In this document: in pieces, positions 48,247 through 56,517 of the stretch
How the letters are laid out: every line of letters begins with the position of its first letter
How positions within the stretch are numbered: position 1 is the stretch's first letter
NCBI GenBank assembly: GCA_028692035.1
Contig: JAQUYD010000011.1
Span: 1 to 64,000, forward strand
Direction of reading: 5' to 3'
Source of the DNA: Oscillospiraceae bacterium
Lineage (GTDB): Bacteria > Bacillota > Clostridia > Oscillospirales > Ruminococcaceae
Length of the DNA: 64,000 nucleotides
Translations under genes and position numbers: made by a program
Notes under the pieces: generated by a model
The model's input: the letters and a program-made list of their open reading frames with translations, nothing else
What the model was told of the DNA's origin: nothing
The model's database searches: none

Positions 48247-51200
48247 CTATTGGGCGTTTACCCGTTTCACACCAAGCGTTACGGTCTCGCCGTTGATATC
48301 CCATTCTTTGGTGTAACCGTCTAGCTCTTCCAGCTTCAGCGCATCGGCTAGGGTGTCGTTTTCGATCACAGGTAGGTTCTTTTTCATGATCCCAGCGATC
48401 TTTTCGTTGCCCTTCGCGTAAACTTCAATGTGATCCATCACGTTGAAGTTTGCCTCTTTGCGCATGGTCTGCAGCTTACTGATGATTTCGCGGACAAAGC
48501 CTTCTTCAATCAGTGCGCCGGTCATGGTTGTGTCAATCGCCACAGTGATCCCGCCGTCTTCCACCGAATAGTATTGCTCCGACCGGGTCATTTCGATCAG
48601 AAGGTCCTCCGGCGCCAGTGCAATCTCGCCGGTGGAGAGCGCCAATTTTAACAGGCCCGTAGAATCCAGCTCTTTCTTGGCCACACTGCCGTCCAAATTG
48701 GACAACACGGTGCGGATCTCGCCCAGCTGCTTGCCATATTTCGGTCCCAAGGTCTTGAGCTGTGGCTTAAAATGATAGGATGTAAAAGCAGACACATCAG
48801 CGGTGAACTCCACCGATTTGATATTCAGCTCATCCTCTATGATCTCTTGATAATATTCCCCTACTTCGTCATCGGCTTTGACATACATCTTGGCCAACGG
48901 CTGACGATTTTTGATCGCGGCGCCGTTTCTTGCGGCACGGCCCAACACGACTACCTTTAAAACCGTATCCATGTCCTCTTCCAGCTTTTTGTCCACAAAT
49001 TTTTCATCCGCTGTCGGGTAGTCGCACAGGTGGACGCTTTCCGGTGCAGATGGATCCAATCCACAAACCAGATTGCGATAGATGCTTTCGGACATAAAGG
49101 GGATCATAGGGGCTGCCAATTTGGAAACGGTGACCAACGCCGTATACAAGGTCATATAAGCGTTGATCTTATCCTGCGGCATCCCCTTAACCCAAAAGCG
49201 TTCGCGGCTGCGGCGAACATACCAGTTGCTCAATTCATCCACAAAATCCTGCAACGCGCGGGCGGCTTCTGGAATCCGGTAGCCACCAAGATCCGCGTCC
49301 ACTTGTTGGATCAGCGAATTCATTTTAGAAAGCAGCCAGCGGTCCATAACCGACAGTTTCTCGTATTCCAACTGGTATTTCGTAGCGTCAAAATCGTCAA
49401 TATTTGCATACAGCACAAAAAATGCATAGGTGTTCCACAGCGTACCCATGAACTTGCGCTGCCCTTCTTTTACCGCTTTATCGTGGAAACGGCTGGGCAG
49501 CCAGGGTGCGGAATTGCTGTAAAAATACCAACGGATCGCATCGGCGCCATAGGAAGCCAACGCTTCAAAGGGATCGACTGCGTTGCCTTTGGATTTGGAC
49601 ATCTTTTGGCCGTTTTCATCCTGCACCAATCCCAGCACTACGACGTTGCGGTAAGGCGCTTTGTTAAACAACAAGGTGGAGATGGCCAGCAGCGAGTAGA
49701 ACCAGCCACGGGTCTGATCTACCGCCTCAGAGATAAAGTCCGCCGGGAACTGCTGTTCAAACAAGTCCTGATTTTCAAAAGGATAATGATGCTGCGCAAA
49801 GGGCATTGAACCAGAGTCGAACCAGCAGTCGATCACCTCCGGCACCCGCTTCATCTGTTTGCCACAGTGGGGACAGGTGATGGTCACCTCATCGATAAAG
49901 GGACGGTGCAGCTCAATGTCATCTGGGCAGTTGGGCGACATTTCTTTTAATTCCCCAATGCTCCCCACCGAATGGCGGTGGCCGCACTCACATTCCCAGA
50001 TGTTTAACGGCGTGCCCCAGTAGCGGTTACGGCTGATTCCCCAATCCTGAACATTTTCCAGCCAGTCGCCAAATCGGCCTTTTCCAATGCTCTCCGGAAT
50101 CCAGTTGACGGTGTTGTTGTTGCGAATCAGATCGTCTTTGACATCGGTCATTTTGATAAACCAGGAGTCTCTCGCATAGTAGATCAGCGGGGTACCGCAG
50201 CGCCAGCAGTGCGGATAGCTGTGTTCAAAAGGCGGCGCGGAAAAAAGAAGGCCGCGTTTTTCCAAATCGACCAGGATCAGCTTGTCCGCGTCCTTGCAGA
50301 AGGTACCGGCCCAAGTGGTTTCTTTGGTCATCTGCCCTTTGGCATCCACAAGCTGCACAAACGGCAGATCATAATTGCGGCCAACATTGGCGTCATCCTC
50401 ACCGAAAGCAGGTGCAATGTGAACCACACCGGTACCGTCGGTCAGCGTTACATAACGGTCGCAGGCCACATACCAGCATTTTTTATCCGGATGGACAAAA
50501 TCAAACAGCGGCTCGTATTCCTTGTATTCCAAATCCCGGCCAGTGTAGCGCTCCTTGATTTCGGCCTCGGCGCCCAACACCGTTTCCACCAGCGCTTCAG
50601 CCAGATAATACGTCTGGCCGCCGCTCTCCACTTTGACATAAGTCTCATCTGGATGGACACACAGCGCCACATTGGACGGCAGCGTCCAAGGCGTTGTCGT
50701 CCAGGCTAGGATAAAAGCGTCTTCGCCTTTCACCTTGAAACGGACGATTGCCGAACGCTCCTTGACATCCTTATAGCCCTGTGCAACCTCGTGGCTGGAC
50801 AACGGGGTCCCGCAGCGAGGGCAATAAGGCACGATTTTAAAGCCTTTGTATAGCAGTCCTTTCTCCCAGATTTTTTTGAGGGCCCACCATTCCGATTCGA
50901 TGAAATGATTATCATAGGTCACATAAGGATGCTCCATATCCGCCCAAAAACCGACTGTGCTGGAGAAATCCTCCCACATCCCCTTGTATTTCCAAACACT
51001 TTCCTTGCACTTTTCGATAAAAGGCTCCAGGCCGTATTCCTCGATCTGTTCCTTGCCGTCCAACCCCAGCAGCTTTTCCACTTCCAGCTCCACCGGCAGA
51101 CCGTGGGTATCCCAACCGGCCTTACGGGGTACCTGGCGCCCCTTCATGGTCTGATAGCGGGGAATCATGTCCTTGATCGCCCGGGTCAGCACATGGCCGA

Positions 51201-51372
51201 TATGGGGTTTGCCATTGGCAGTGGGGGGACCGTCGTAAAATGTATACGTTTCCCCCTCTTTTCGGGTATCAATGCTCTTGTCAAAAATCTGGTTCTCCTC
51301 CCAGAATTTTTCTACCGCCTTTTCCCGATCCACAAAATTCATATCTGTGGACACCTTTTCGTATTTGCTCAT
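48247..51372 (-). CDS. ileS: isoleucyl-tRNA synthetase, long (type 2-like) form
   Basis: A 1041-residue class I synthetase. The HIGH motif is in PPTANGKPHIGHVLTRAIKD (about 48-67) and KMSKS is in GQKMSKSKGNAVDP (about 590). An editing domain lies between. The length, GWDTHGLPVELEVEKLLG and PLSSHEVAQGYKDV resemble the eukaryote-like IleS2 group, which is known for low mupirocin sensitivity; that trait is inferred. The start at 51372 has GGGAGG. It is controlled by an upstream T-box. Confidence 0.95.
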   Translation of the reverse strand: MSKYEKVSTDMNFVDREKAVEKFWEENQIFDKSIDTRKEGETYTFYDGPPTANGKPHIGHVLTRAIKDMIPRYQTMKGRQVPRKAGWDTHGLPVELEVEKLLGLDGKEQIEEYGLEPFIEKCKESVWKYKGMWEDFSSTVGFWADMEHPYVTYDNHFIESEWWALKKIWEKGLLYKGFKIVPYCPRCGTPLSSHEVAQGYKDVKERSAIVRFKVKGEDAFILAWTTTPWTLPSNVALCVHPDETYVKVESGGQTYYLAEALVETVLGAEAEIKERYTGRDLEYKEYEPLFDFVHPDKKCWYVACDRYVTLTDGTGVVHIAPAFGEDDANVGRNYDLPFVQLVDAKGQMTKETTWAGTFCKDADKLILVDLEKRGLLFSAPPFEHSYPHCWRCGTPLIYYARDSWFIKMTDVKDDLIRNNNTVNWIPESIGKGRFGDWLENVQDWGISRNRYWGTPLNIWECECGHRHSVGSIGELKEMSPNCPDDIELHRPFIDEVTITCPHCGKQMKRVPEVIDCWFDSGSMPFAQHHYPFENQDLFEQQFPADFISEAVDQTRGWFYSLLAISTLLFNKAPYRNVVVLGLVQDENGQKMSKSKGNAVDPFEALASYGADAIRWYFYSNSAPWLPSRFHDKAVKEGQRKFMGTLWNTYAFFVLYANIDDFDATKYQLEYEKLSVMDRWLLSKMNSLIQQVDADLGGYRIPEAARALQDFVDELSNWYVRRSRERFWVKGMPQDKINAYMTLYTALVTVSKLAAPMIPFMSESIYRNLVCGLDPSAPESVHLCDYPTADEKFVDKKLEEDMDTVLKVVVLGRAARNGAAIKNRQPLAKMYVKADDEVGEYYQEIIEDELNIKSVEFTADVSAFTSYHFKPQLKTLGPKYGKQLGEIRTVLSNLDGSVAKKELDSTGLLKLALSTGEIALAPEDLLIEMTRSEQYYSVEDGGITVAIDTTMTGALIEEGFVREIISKLQTMRKEANFNVMDHIEVYAKGNEKIAGIMKKNLPVIENDTLADALKLEELDGYTKEWDINGETVTLGVKRVNAQ

Positions 51373-51415
51373 TTCTGTTACCTCCCAAATCGTCCTGGCG
51401 TTTTGATACGGAAAA

Positions 51416-51657
51416 CAAAAAGCCTTCGTCCTGCAAACAGGACGAAGGCGTGCTTCGCTTTTAACCACCCATTGCTCCATACCAACATATGTGCTTCCGA
51501 TAACGGTGAAATACCGGCAAGGCTTAATCGAAAAATCCTTTCAGCCTGCAACTCTAGAGGGATTTTCCGCCAAAAGCGACTCGCTCCAGGCTCTCACTCT
51601 CCCCAGCTCGCTTTTCCTTTTGCTTAAGGCGTACTGTCTCTGTCAACGTCTTTGATA
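51416..51657 (-). ncRNA. T-box riboswitch leader of ileS, AUC specifier
   Basis: Read on the minus strand, Stem I shows GACAGAGACAGTACGCC and GAGAGTGAGAGCC. The specifier loop GGAAAATCC sits before CTCT and contains AUC (51561-51563), matching Ile. The T-box region reads GGGTGGTTAAAAGCGAAG, keeping the UGG that meets the tRNA end but lacking the usual ACC. The terminator is GCCTTCGTCCTG with its complement (51417-51449), then five T. Placement before ileS supports the call. Confidence 0.85.
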
Positions 51658-51664
51658 CTTTTAT

Positions 51665-51693
51665 TCTATATCATATTTGAAAGAAAAAGTCAA
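51665..51693 (-). promoter_or_regulatory. promoter of the ileS T-box leader
   Basis: On the minus strand, TTGACT (51688-51693) and TATAGA (51665-51670) are 17 bases apart, immediately before the T-box Stem I. Confidence 0.6.
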
Positions 51694-51736
51694 CGGGAAA
51701 GCTGGTTTTTATACCATTTTAATATGAAAATTCTTG

Positions 51737-52174
51737 TCAGGCAAGAAAGCGACGCAGGCTGTTTGCCATATGCTGTTCGATTTTCACCAGTTCCTCAGAA
51801 ATTTCGATGCTTTCCCGATCGGCATTTTTATATTGGTTTTGATATTTGCTGATAGATTTGATCCCCATGTTGCAGCCGTCAACCATTAGATTTGCAATCT
51901 GAGGCGCCGAATGGTCAGCCAGAAGCTTAACGCCGGTAACCATCTTGGCCATGGCTTTCGCAGCCGGCTTTGGCTCCTCCGCTGGTGCATGGTTGGCTGA
52001 CAGCAGGGCATGCAGTTCCTCGCCATACTCTTCGTGCTTATGGATATAGTTTTCTAAAAGGCGTTTTAATTTTTCTTCCTGAACATCTTCCAGTACGTCA
52101 CGGATGCTGCTGATTGCCATCTTGCTGCCGCTATTGCATTCCTGTAGCAATTCGATTGAATCAGAATTTTTCAT
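51737..52174 (-). CDS. hypothetical helical protein, possibly ferritin-like fold
   Basis: A 145-residue protein that is almost wholly helical by eye, with heptad-like stretches (LQECNSGSKMAISSIRDVLE and ELVKIEQHMANSLRRFL). The spacing recalls four-helix-bundle proteins such as DUF2383-like stress proteins, but I see no clear metal ligands. The ATG has GGAGAG upstream. It stands alone between the ileS leader and a terminator. Confidence 0.72.
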   Translation of the reverse strand: MKNSDSIELLQECNSGSKMAISSIRDVLEDVQEEKLKRLLENYIHKHEEYGEELHALLSANHAPAEEPKPAAKAMAKMVTGVKLLADHSAPQIANLMVDGCNMGIKSISKYQNQYKNADRESIEISEELVKIEQHMANSLRRFLA

Positions 52175-52303
52175 CAGTATCTCTCCTTTTTTCGTTTAGA
52201 TATAGTCTTTCCCGCAAATCAAAAAATACCAATGACGAAGGAAACACAGGCCCCAGTAAATTAGAAGCTTTCTGTTCGCGGCGGCAAACGAGTGCGATCA
52301 GAT

Positions 52304-52352
52304 AAAAAACAAGAGGTTGGAAAACTGTTCTTTTCCAACCTCTTGTTTTTTT
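52304..52352 (-). terminator. rho-independent terminator after the ECF S gene
   Basis: A perfect 21-bp stem (52304-52324 with 52331-52351) around CTGTTC, ending in A and T runs. It lies 25 bases past the S-component stop on the minus strand. Confidence 0.9.
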
Positions 52353-52377
52353 ATAAATGGGATCAAAAAATTTGGTT

Positions 52378-52893
52378 TTACACCGCTCGTGCGCATATCA
52401 TCCTGCCCAAAAGATAATGCAGCGGTTTGAATAACGCCAGGCAAACCACAAAATTTCCAACGCCGTGGGCGATATCAAACGGGATGCCCGCCACAAACCA
52501 GGCAAACGCCGCCTGGGGGCCGCTGAGAAAAATATAAGGAATCGAACCCAGCGCGCCAAAGCAAAGGCCAAATCCGCCTGAAAGCATTGCCCAGCCAACC
52601 AGCGACTGATTTTTCTGAATCAGCATAGTCGCAGCAAACAAAATCGCCCAGATGTACAGATACATGATCCACCAGATGCCAAAACCAAAGACCAGCCCCT
52701 CCAACAGGACAAACACATAAATCACCGGCAGTGCACGGTACCGTAAATGCAACGTATACAAAATGGTTAAAAGCGACACCAATTCGATATTGGGCAGAAA
52801 AGCAAAAGCCAATTGCACACCCAGCAAAATGGCGCTAAAAAGCCCCATCAACGCCAAATCGCGGATAGAAACCGGTTCTTTTTTGCTTACCAT
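52378..52893 (-). CDS. ECF transporter S component
   Basis: A 171-residue integral membrane protein with about five or six helices, of the substrate-binding S-component type of energy-coupling-factor vitamin importers (MGLFSAILLGVQLAFAFLPN start; GALGSIPYIFLSGPQAAFAW later). It needs the shared EcfA/T module, which is not in this window. Its start overlaps the DUF4430 stop by seven bases. The DUF4430 partner and the B12-dependent operon nearby suggest a corrinoid substrate, as inference only. Confidence 0.85.
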   Translation of the reverse strand: MVSKKEPVSIRDLALMGLFSAILLGVQLAFAFLPNIELVSLLTILYTLHLRYRALPVIYVFVLLEGLVFGFGIWWIMYLYIWAILFAATMLIQKNQSLVGWAMLSGGFGLCFGALGSIPYIFLSGPQAAFAWFVAGIPFDIAHGVGNFVVCLALFKPLHYLLGRMICARAV

Positions 52894-53291
52894 TTGCTCA
52901 AAGTCAGCTCATAATGCTCGCCATCAGCGATCGGCGTTGCGTCCGCACCGGTATTAAGCATTTCCCCGTCCTTTGTAATGCACCACCACTCTTGGTTGGC
53001 GCTGTCCGCCGTTACGCCATCAACCGTTTCAATATAAAGGCCATATTCCCCCATGGTGCCTTCCACCAGTTTTTTCTCCGTTAACGCATCTCCTAGATTT
53101 TCCGCATCGGTTTGAATGGTGTATTCCTTTTGATTATCCTCTGCGAACACCACCGTAATCCCGATCGTTTTGTCTCCCGCCTGCCCCTTTGGCATAAAGA
53201 CGCCATAGATAACGGCAAAAGCCGCAACCAATATCGCCAGGCAGACGCCTGCAATAATCAAAATTTTCCGATTGTTTTTTTTCTGTGCCAA
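52887..53291 (-). CDS. DUF4430 (transcobalamin C-terminal-like) surface protein
   Basis: A 134-residue exported protein. KKNNRK precedes one hydrophobic helix (about 10-30), then a DUF4430 domain: EYTIQTDAENLGDALTEKKL, GLYIETVDGVTAD and NQEWWCITKDGEMLNTGAD. This fold is related to the C-terminal domain of transcobalamin/intrinsic factor. It probably stays membrane-tethered and hands ligand to the S component translated with it. The start is a TTG at 53291, with GGAAGGGAAGCGG upstream. Confidence 0.85.
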   Translation of the reverse strand: MAQKKNNRKILIIAGVCLAILVAAFAVIYGVFMPKGQAGDKTIGITVVFAEDNQKEYTIQTDAENLGDALTEKKLVEGTMGEYGLYIETVDGVTADSANQEWWCITKDGEMLNTGADATPIADGEHYELTLSKW

Positions 53292-53349
53292 AAAAACCGC
53301 TTCCCTTCCTGTCTTTTCAATATTTTAAAAAAATGTATCACATCCTTTG

Positions 53350-53388
53350 CCTGTTGTCAATTGTCCCCCTTTATTCCTTGACAACAGG
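53350..53388. promoter_or_regulatory. perfect 11-bp inverted repeat over the GntR promoter
   Basis: CCTGTTGTCAA (53350-53360) and TTGACAACAGG (53378-53388) are exact complements with 17 bases between them. The right arm contains a TTGACA -35 box. The site lies between the divergent DUF4430 and GntR genes, so it may be an operator controlling one or both. Confidence 0.6.
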
Positions 53389-53452
53389 TTCTTTTTAAGC
53401 TAGTTTAATGATAGGAATAGATATAGAACAAGTGATTTTGGGGGTGACTGAT

Positions 53453-54430
53453 ATGAAATTCTCCATCGATAAAAACAGCACCGTTTCCATCTACCAGCAG
53501 CTGATTGGCCAAATTGCACGGAAAGTGCAAAGCGGCGAACTTTCCGCCGGCAAAAAGCTTCCGACTGTTCGAGAACTGGCAGATCAAGCCGGCATCGCCC
53601 GTGGCACAGTTAAACATGCATATGAAGAGCTGGAACACAAAGGCATTGTGAAAATGACCCGCGGCAAGGGCACCTTTGTACAGGAGCAGGCCCGCCAGGA
53701 AAGCAGCGCGAAGGTCCGCGCGATGAACGCCATTGAGCGGCTGCTGGACGAGATGGAATCCCTTTCCTTCTCGCCGCAGGAGATTCAGATGTTCTTTAAT
53801 CTGAAATTGCGGGAACGGATGGAACACGACGATAACGTTTGCATCATCTTTATCGATTGCAATCCCGAAACCCTCGCCAATATCATTAACCAGATTTCCG
53901 TTATCCCAAACATTGAAGCGCACAAGCTCCTTTTGCCCGACGCGCTCAAGGAGCCTTTCGTAATCGACGATTTTGCAGATCTGGTCATCACCACATCCAC
54001 CCATATGAGCCAGCTGGGCGGCGTTGTTTCCAACAAGGACAAACTGATGCAGGTCGTAACGGCTCCCAGCAGCCCGACCGTGGCAAAAATGGCCATGATC
54101 AGCAATAGGTCGGTGGGCATTATCTGTGCCAGCGAAACCTATTCCCACATCATTCGCAAGAGTATGCAAAGCCTGGAATTATCCTGCCGGGATGTGGAAA
54201 CTTTTCTGCTGGGCAGCACGCTAGATCTGGAAACCTTTTTACGGCACAAAGACGTGTTAATCGTCCCGAACGATTTTCTGTTGTTCTGCAGCCGGACCCA
54301 AGGGGATTTGATCCGGCAGGCAGGCGAACAGGGAAAAACCGTGATCCGGTACAATTATCAGATCGACGGCGGTTCTTTCTTGAATGTACAGGAAAAAATC
54401 GAAAGCGTGCGAGCGGCAAAATATCTGTAG
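53453..54430 (+). CDS. GntR-family transcription regulator
   Basis: A 325-residue protein with an N-terminal GntR winged helix (about 5-75, IYQQLIGQIARKVQSG and LPTVRELADQAGIARGTVKH). The long C-terminal domain (about 100-325) is not a clear FCD or UTRA; its alternating strand-helix pattern suggests a ligand-binding domain. The start at 53453 has GGGGGTG upstream. It directly precedes the glutamate mutase operon and is divergent from the ECF/DUF4430 pair, so it probably regulates one or both. Confidence 0.9.
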   Translation: MKFSIDKNSTVSIYQQLIGQIARKVQSGELSAGKKLPTVRELADQAGIARGTVKHAYEELEHKGIVKMTRGKGTFVQEQARQESSAKVRAMNAIERLLDEMESLSFSPQEIQMFFNLKLRERMEHDDNVCIIFIDCNPETLANIINQISVIPNIEAHKLLLPDALKEPFVIDDFADLVITTSTHMSQLGGVVSNKDKLMQVVTAPSSPTVAKMAMISNRSVGIICASETYSHIIRKSMQSLELSCRDVETFLLGSTLDLETFLRHKDVLIVPNDFLLFCSRTQGDLIRQAGEQGKTVIRYNYQIDGGSFLNVQEKIESVRAAKYL

Positions 54431-54434
54431 CAGG

Positions 54435-54470
54435 CATCCGGATGGGTATTGTATCATCCGGATGTTTCAT
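54435..54470 (+). terminator. terminator-like hairpin after the GntR gene
   Basis: CATCCGGATG occurs at 54435-54444 and again at 54455-54464. Each copy is itself a palindrome and together they form a 10-bp stem. TTTCATTTT follows. Confidence 0.65.
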
Positions 54471-54474
54471 TTTC

Positions 54475-54498
54475 AAAAATTGTACTATAACAATTTTT
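54475..54498. promoter_or_regulatory. 9-bp inverted repeat, possible GntR operator
   Basis: AAAAATTGT (54475-54483) and ACAATTTTT (54490-54498) flank ACTATA. The core TTGT-N6-ACAA resembles regulator half-sites in this region. Confidence 0.4.
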
Positions 54499-54509
54499 AT
54501 TCTTGTTTT

Positions 54510-54519
54510 TTGTATACAA
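54510..54519. promoter_or_regulatory. TTGTATACAA palindrome, possible GntR operator
   Basis: A perfect 10-bp palindrome about 70 bases upstream of the -35 box of the mutase promoter. TTGTATACAA-type sites are known for several FadR-like GntR regulators. Whether the adjacent regulator binds it is inference. Confidence 0.45.
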
Positions 54520-54586
54520 TTATGCCCTTCTATCCGCCTAAAATATGACAAAAAACATCTTTTTACAAGTTTTTTACCAAAACCGG

Positions 54587-54615
54587 TTGACAGGTCGTTT
54601 GCCAAAGAATAATAT
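54587..54615 (+). promoter_or_regulatory. sigma-A promoter of the glutamate mutase operon
   Basis: TTGACA (54587-54592), a 17-base spacer and TAATAT (54610-54615), about 50 bases before glmS. The -35 box is perfect. Confidence 0.8.
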
Positions 54616-54666
54616 ATAGGCATAGTTCAATCTTTGTTAAACATATAAAACAATGAGAGGTGCATT

Positions 54667-55101
54667 ATGGAAAAGAAAACTCTAGTCATGGGCGTGATTG
54701 GTGCCGACGTTCATGCGGTTGGAAACAAAATCCTCTACCATGCTTTTACTGCCGCCGGGTTTAACTGCGTCAACTTAGGCGTTATGGTATCGCAGGAAGA
54801 GTATATCAATGCAGCGATCGAATCCAACGCCGATGTAATTGTGGTTTCTTCCTTATACGGCCATGGCGAACTGGACTGCCGCGGTATGCGAGAGAAATGC
54901 GACGAAGCGGGCCTTAAAGGGATTTTACTGTATGTCGGTGGGAACATTGTGGTCGGCAAGCAACCCTTTGACGAGGTGGAAAAACGCTTTAAGGCAATGG
55001 GCTTTGACCGCGTGTTCGGTCCCGGGACGCCGCCTGAAACCACCATTGCGGCCCTGTATGAGGATTTGGGCGTACAGCCCCCCGAAGAGACCGAGGAATA
55101 A
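54667..55101 (+). CDS. glmS: glutamate mutase sigma subunit, B12-binding
   Basis: The 144-residue small subunit that binds adenosylcobalamin. The cobalt-ligating motif DVHAVGNK (DxHxxG, His about residue 17), the [13 protein letters not shown] loop and the GGNIVVGK motif are conserved. With GlmE it rearranges L-glutamate to (2S,3S)-3-methylaspartate. It is the first gene of the operon, with GAGAGG upstream. Confidence 0.97.
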   Translation: MEKKTLVMGVIGADVHAVGNKILYHAFTAAGFNCVNLGVMVSQEEYINAAIESNADVIVVSSLYGHGELDCRGMREKCDEAGLKGILLYVGGNIVVGKQPFDEVEKRFKAMGFDRVFGPGTPPETTIAALYEDLGVQPPEETEE

Positions 55102-55113
55102 GGAGCGCTTGCC

Positions 55114-56496
55114 ATGAAATCAGTATTGCTTATGGACTTCGGCAGTACATACACGAAAGTGACCGCCGTTGATGTGGAAAATGAAAAGCTGCTCGGTACT
55201 GCCAGCAGCTATACCACCGTTCAGACCGATATTGGCGAAGGGCTCCAGAACGCGTTGAAGATTTTGGAACGGCAGACCGGCAAGTTGGATTTTGCCGAAC
55301 GTTATGCCTGTTCCTCCGCCGCAGGCGGCCTTCGCATGATTACCAGCGGCCTGGTGCCGGAACTCACCGCCGAAGCGGCGAAACAGGCTTCCCTTGGCGC
55401 AGGCGCCAAAGTCATCCGGGTCTATTCTTATGAACTGACTAAAAAAGACGTAGCTGAGATCATCGCCAACCGCCCGGATATGATCCTGCTGGTGGGTGGA
55501 ACCGACGGCGGCAACAGCGAGTGCATCTTGGCCAATGCCAAAAGGCTTTCCCAAACGGATCCCATCTGCCCGATTGTCATCGCCGGCAACCGCAACTGTG
55601 CCGACGAGTGCGAAGAGCTTTTGGAAAAGTGGGAAACCCACGTTTGCGAAAACGTAATGCCAAAATTCAATGAACTGAATATCGAACCGGCCCAGCACGA
55701 GATCCGGCAGATTTTTTTAAACCGGATTATCCAGGCCAAAGGCTTAAGCCAGGCGGCCGAATTGATCTCCGGCATCCTAATGCCTACCCCTGCCGCCATG
55801 ATGGCTGCCATGCAGCTGCTGGCTGAAGGGACAAAGACGGAAACCGGTATCGGCGAGTTGGTGGCGGTAGATCTCGGTGGCGCTACCACCGACGTATATT
55901 CCATCGCAGATGGAATGCCCACCCAGTCCAACACCATCATCAAAGGGTTGATGGAGCCCTACGCCAAACGGACGGTAGAAGGCGACATCGGCATGCGATA
56001 CAGCATCTGGGGCATTGTGGACGCCGCAGGAATCGACCGGGTCAGCCAACTATCTGGGATTGAATCAGGCAAGGCAAAGGAAATGATCCAATTTCTTTCA
56101 GAGAATACAGAAACCCTGCCGCAGGATCAAGAATGGGAAAATTTAGATTTCGCGTTGGCGTCTCTGGCGGTGGAAACCGCTGTGGCCCGTCACGCGGGTA
56201 CGATTGAGCAGGTCTACACCCCCATGGGTCTTGCCTATTCCCAGATAGGCAAGGATTTGACCCCTGTACGCCGCGTTGTCGTCACCGGCGGCGCCATCAT
56301 CCATACCAAGCGCACCGGCGAGATTGCGGCCCACAGCCTGCAGAACCCGAATCAACCAGGCTCCCTTCGCCCGGCCGACGCGAAATTCCTGGTAGACCGC
56401 AAATACATTTTGGCCGCGATGGGGCTGTTGGGGCAGTATTACCCGGATGTGGCCTTGCGCATTATGAAAAAAGAGCTGGTTGAAGCTTACGAATAA
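55114..56496 (+). CDS. glmL: glutamate mutase MutL (ASKHA-fold reactivation factor)
   Basis: A 460-residue ASKHA-fold ATPase. MDFGSTYTKVTAVD at the start, LLVGGTDGGNSE (about 130) and VAVDLGGATTDVYSI (about 250) form the nucleotide site. MutL proteins sit in glutamate mutase and related operons and are thought to reactivate the mutase by exchanging damaged cobalamin. The gene lies between glmS (12-base gap) and glmE. Confidence 0.94.
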   Translation: MKSVLLMDFGSTYTKVTAVDVENEKLLGTASSYTTVQTDIGEGLQNALKILERQTGKLDFAERYACSSAAGGLRMITSGLVPELTAEAAKQASLGAGAKVIRVYSYELTKKDVAEIIANRPDMILLVGGTDGGNSECILANAKRLSQTDPICPIVIAGNRNCADECEELLEKWETHVCENVMPKFNELNIEPAQHEIRQIFLNRIIQAKGLSQAAELISGILMPTPAAMMAAMQLLAEGTKTETGIGELVAVDLGGATTDVYSIADGMPTQSNTIIKGLMEPYAKRTVEGDIGMRYSIWGIVDAAGIDRVSQLSGIESGKAKEMIQFLSENTETLPQDQEWENLDFALASLAVETAVARHAGTIEQVYTPMGLAYSQIGKDLTPVRRVVVTGGAIIHTKRTGEIAAHSLQNPNQPGSLRPADAKFLVDRKYILAAMGLLGQYYPDVALRIMKKELVEAYE

Positions 56497-56517
56497 TATT
56501 ATTACGGAGGTAACCGC

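Noticed and set aside
53292-53452. Cobalamin riboswitch before the DUF4430/ECF genes
   Set aside because: The 160-base gap is too short for a full cobalamin riboswitch and I see no B12-box-like core.
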